From: Ignavibacteria bacterium
GTDB lineage: Bacteria > Bacteroidota > Ignavibacteria > Tepidaquicellales > OLB5
Assembly (NCBI GenBank): GCA_030835005.1
Contig: JAUQWT010000042.1
Span: 1-5,931 of the forward strand
DNA length: 5,931 nucleotides
Reading direction: 5' to 3'
Shown: positions 5,776-5,931 of the stretch, piece by piece
How the letters are laid out: each line of letters opens with the position of its first letter
Numbering within the stretch: position 1 is the first letter of the stretch
Translations under genes and position numbers: made by a program
The notes under the pieces: model-generated
Seen by the model: the letters and a program-made list of their open reading frames with translations, nothing else
What the model was told of the DNA's origin: nothing
Database searches by the model: none

Positions 5776-5931
5776 CTAAAAATTATCTATATACAACTTT
5801 GTTAATTTGTACGTTTCTTCAAGTCCTTTTATATGAGTGCGTTCAACACCATGTGAAGCCGATACTCCCGGCCCTATCAAGCCAACACGCACATCATAAC
5901 CGGCGGCAAGCGCTGCACTGCCATCTGAGCC
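5776..5931 (-). CDS. M42-family metallopeptidase, C-terminal fragment (cut by window edge)
   Basis: An open frame enters from the right edge and ends at a TAG at 5776-5778, giving the last 51 residues of a larger protein. The fragment starts GSDGSAALAAGYDVRVGLIG and continues into GPGVSASHGVERTHIKGLEETYKL before a short C-terminal helix. The G(S/T)D segment followed about 25 residues later by a SASHGxERTH motif matches what I recall of the end of M42 dinuclear-metal aminopeptidases. The His of SASH would be the last metal ligand, equivalent to the His in the IHS motif of TET peptidases. Full members are about 340-380 residues, so most of the gene, including the other metal ligands, lies outside. 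M18 or M20 peptidases are less likely because the motif around the His differs. It is on the same strand as the propeller gene, 61 nt upstream. Confidence 0.75.
   Translation of the reverse strand, partial: GSDGSAALAAGYDVRVGLIGPGVSASHGVERTHIKGLEETYKLTKLYIDNF

Overview
The window looks like ordinary chromosomal sequence from an AT-rich bacterium of the FCB superphylum (Bacteroidota/Chlorobi/Ignavibacteria side), with Ignavibacteria or a close relative most likely. Four observations point there. One gene ends in a type IX secretion (Por) C-terminal sorting domain with the YPNPFNPST signature. The enoyl-CoA hydratase is of a type I associate with Bacteroidota-like genomes. Start codons mostly lack a Shine-Dalgarno sequence. 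At least one promoter candidate fits the Bacteroidota TTTG/TAnnTTTG pattern better than a sigma-70 pattern. The assignment is by motif recognition, not by database search.

Layout: one plus-strand gene (53-556) encodes a small exported protein of unknown function. Everything else is on the minus strand. Read in the direction of transcription, from high to low coordinates, it runs: the C-terminal end of an M42-type metallopeptidase (5776-5931, cut by the window edge); a secreted beta-propeller-like protein with a type IX sorting domain (4425-5714); a strong intrinsic terminator (4378-4405); rarA, a replication-associated AAA+ ATPase (3000-4334); a ROK-family sugar kinase-like protein overlapping rarA by 4 nt (2071-3003); a 20-nt perfect hairpin (2042-2061); an enoyl-CoA hydratase/isomerase-family protein (1249-2013); and a DUF2461/TIGR02453 protein (565-1218). 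The last gene converges on the plus-strand gene with only 8 bp between the stop codons. No intergenic gap exceeds 300 bp.

The four genes from rarA to the DUF2461 gene could form one transcription unit: the spacings are -4, 57 and 30 nt, all on one strand, and no convincing terminator lies between them. They share no evident pathway (fork maintenance, sugar phosphorylation, acyl-CoA metabolism, unknown), so this looks like a housekeeping cluster rather than a dedicated system. The propeller gene upstream is insulated from it by the terminator.

I see no mobile element, CRISPR array, tRNA, rRNA or defence-type system. The points most worth a second look are a ROK protein that has lost most of its zinc-site residues, a hydratase lacking one of the two classical catalytic glutamates, the perfect hairpin between the ROK and hydratase genes, and the unidentified exported protein at the left end.
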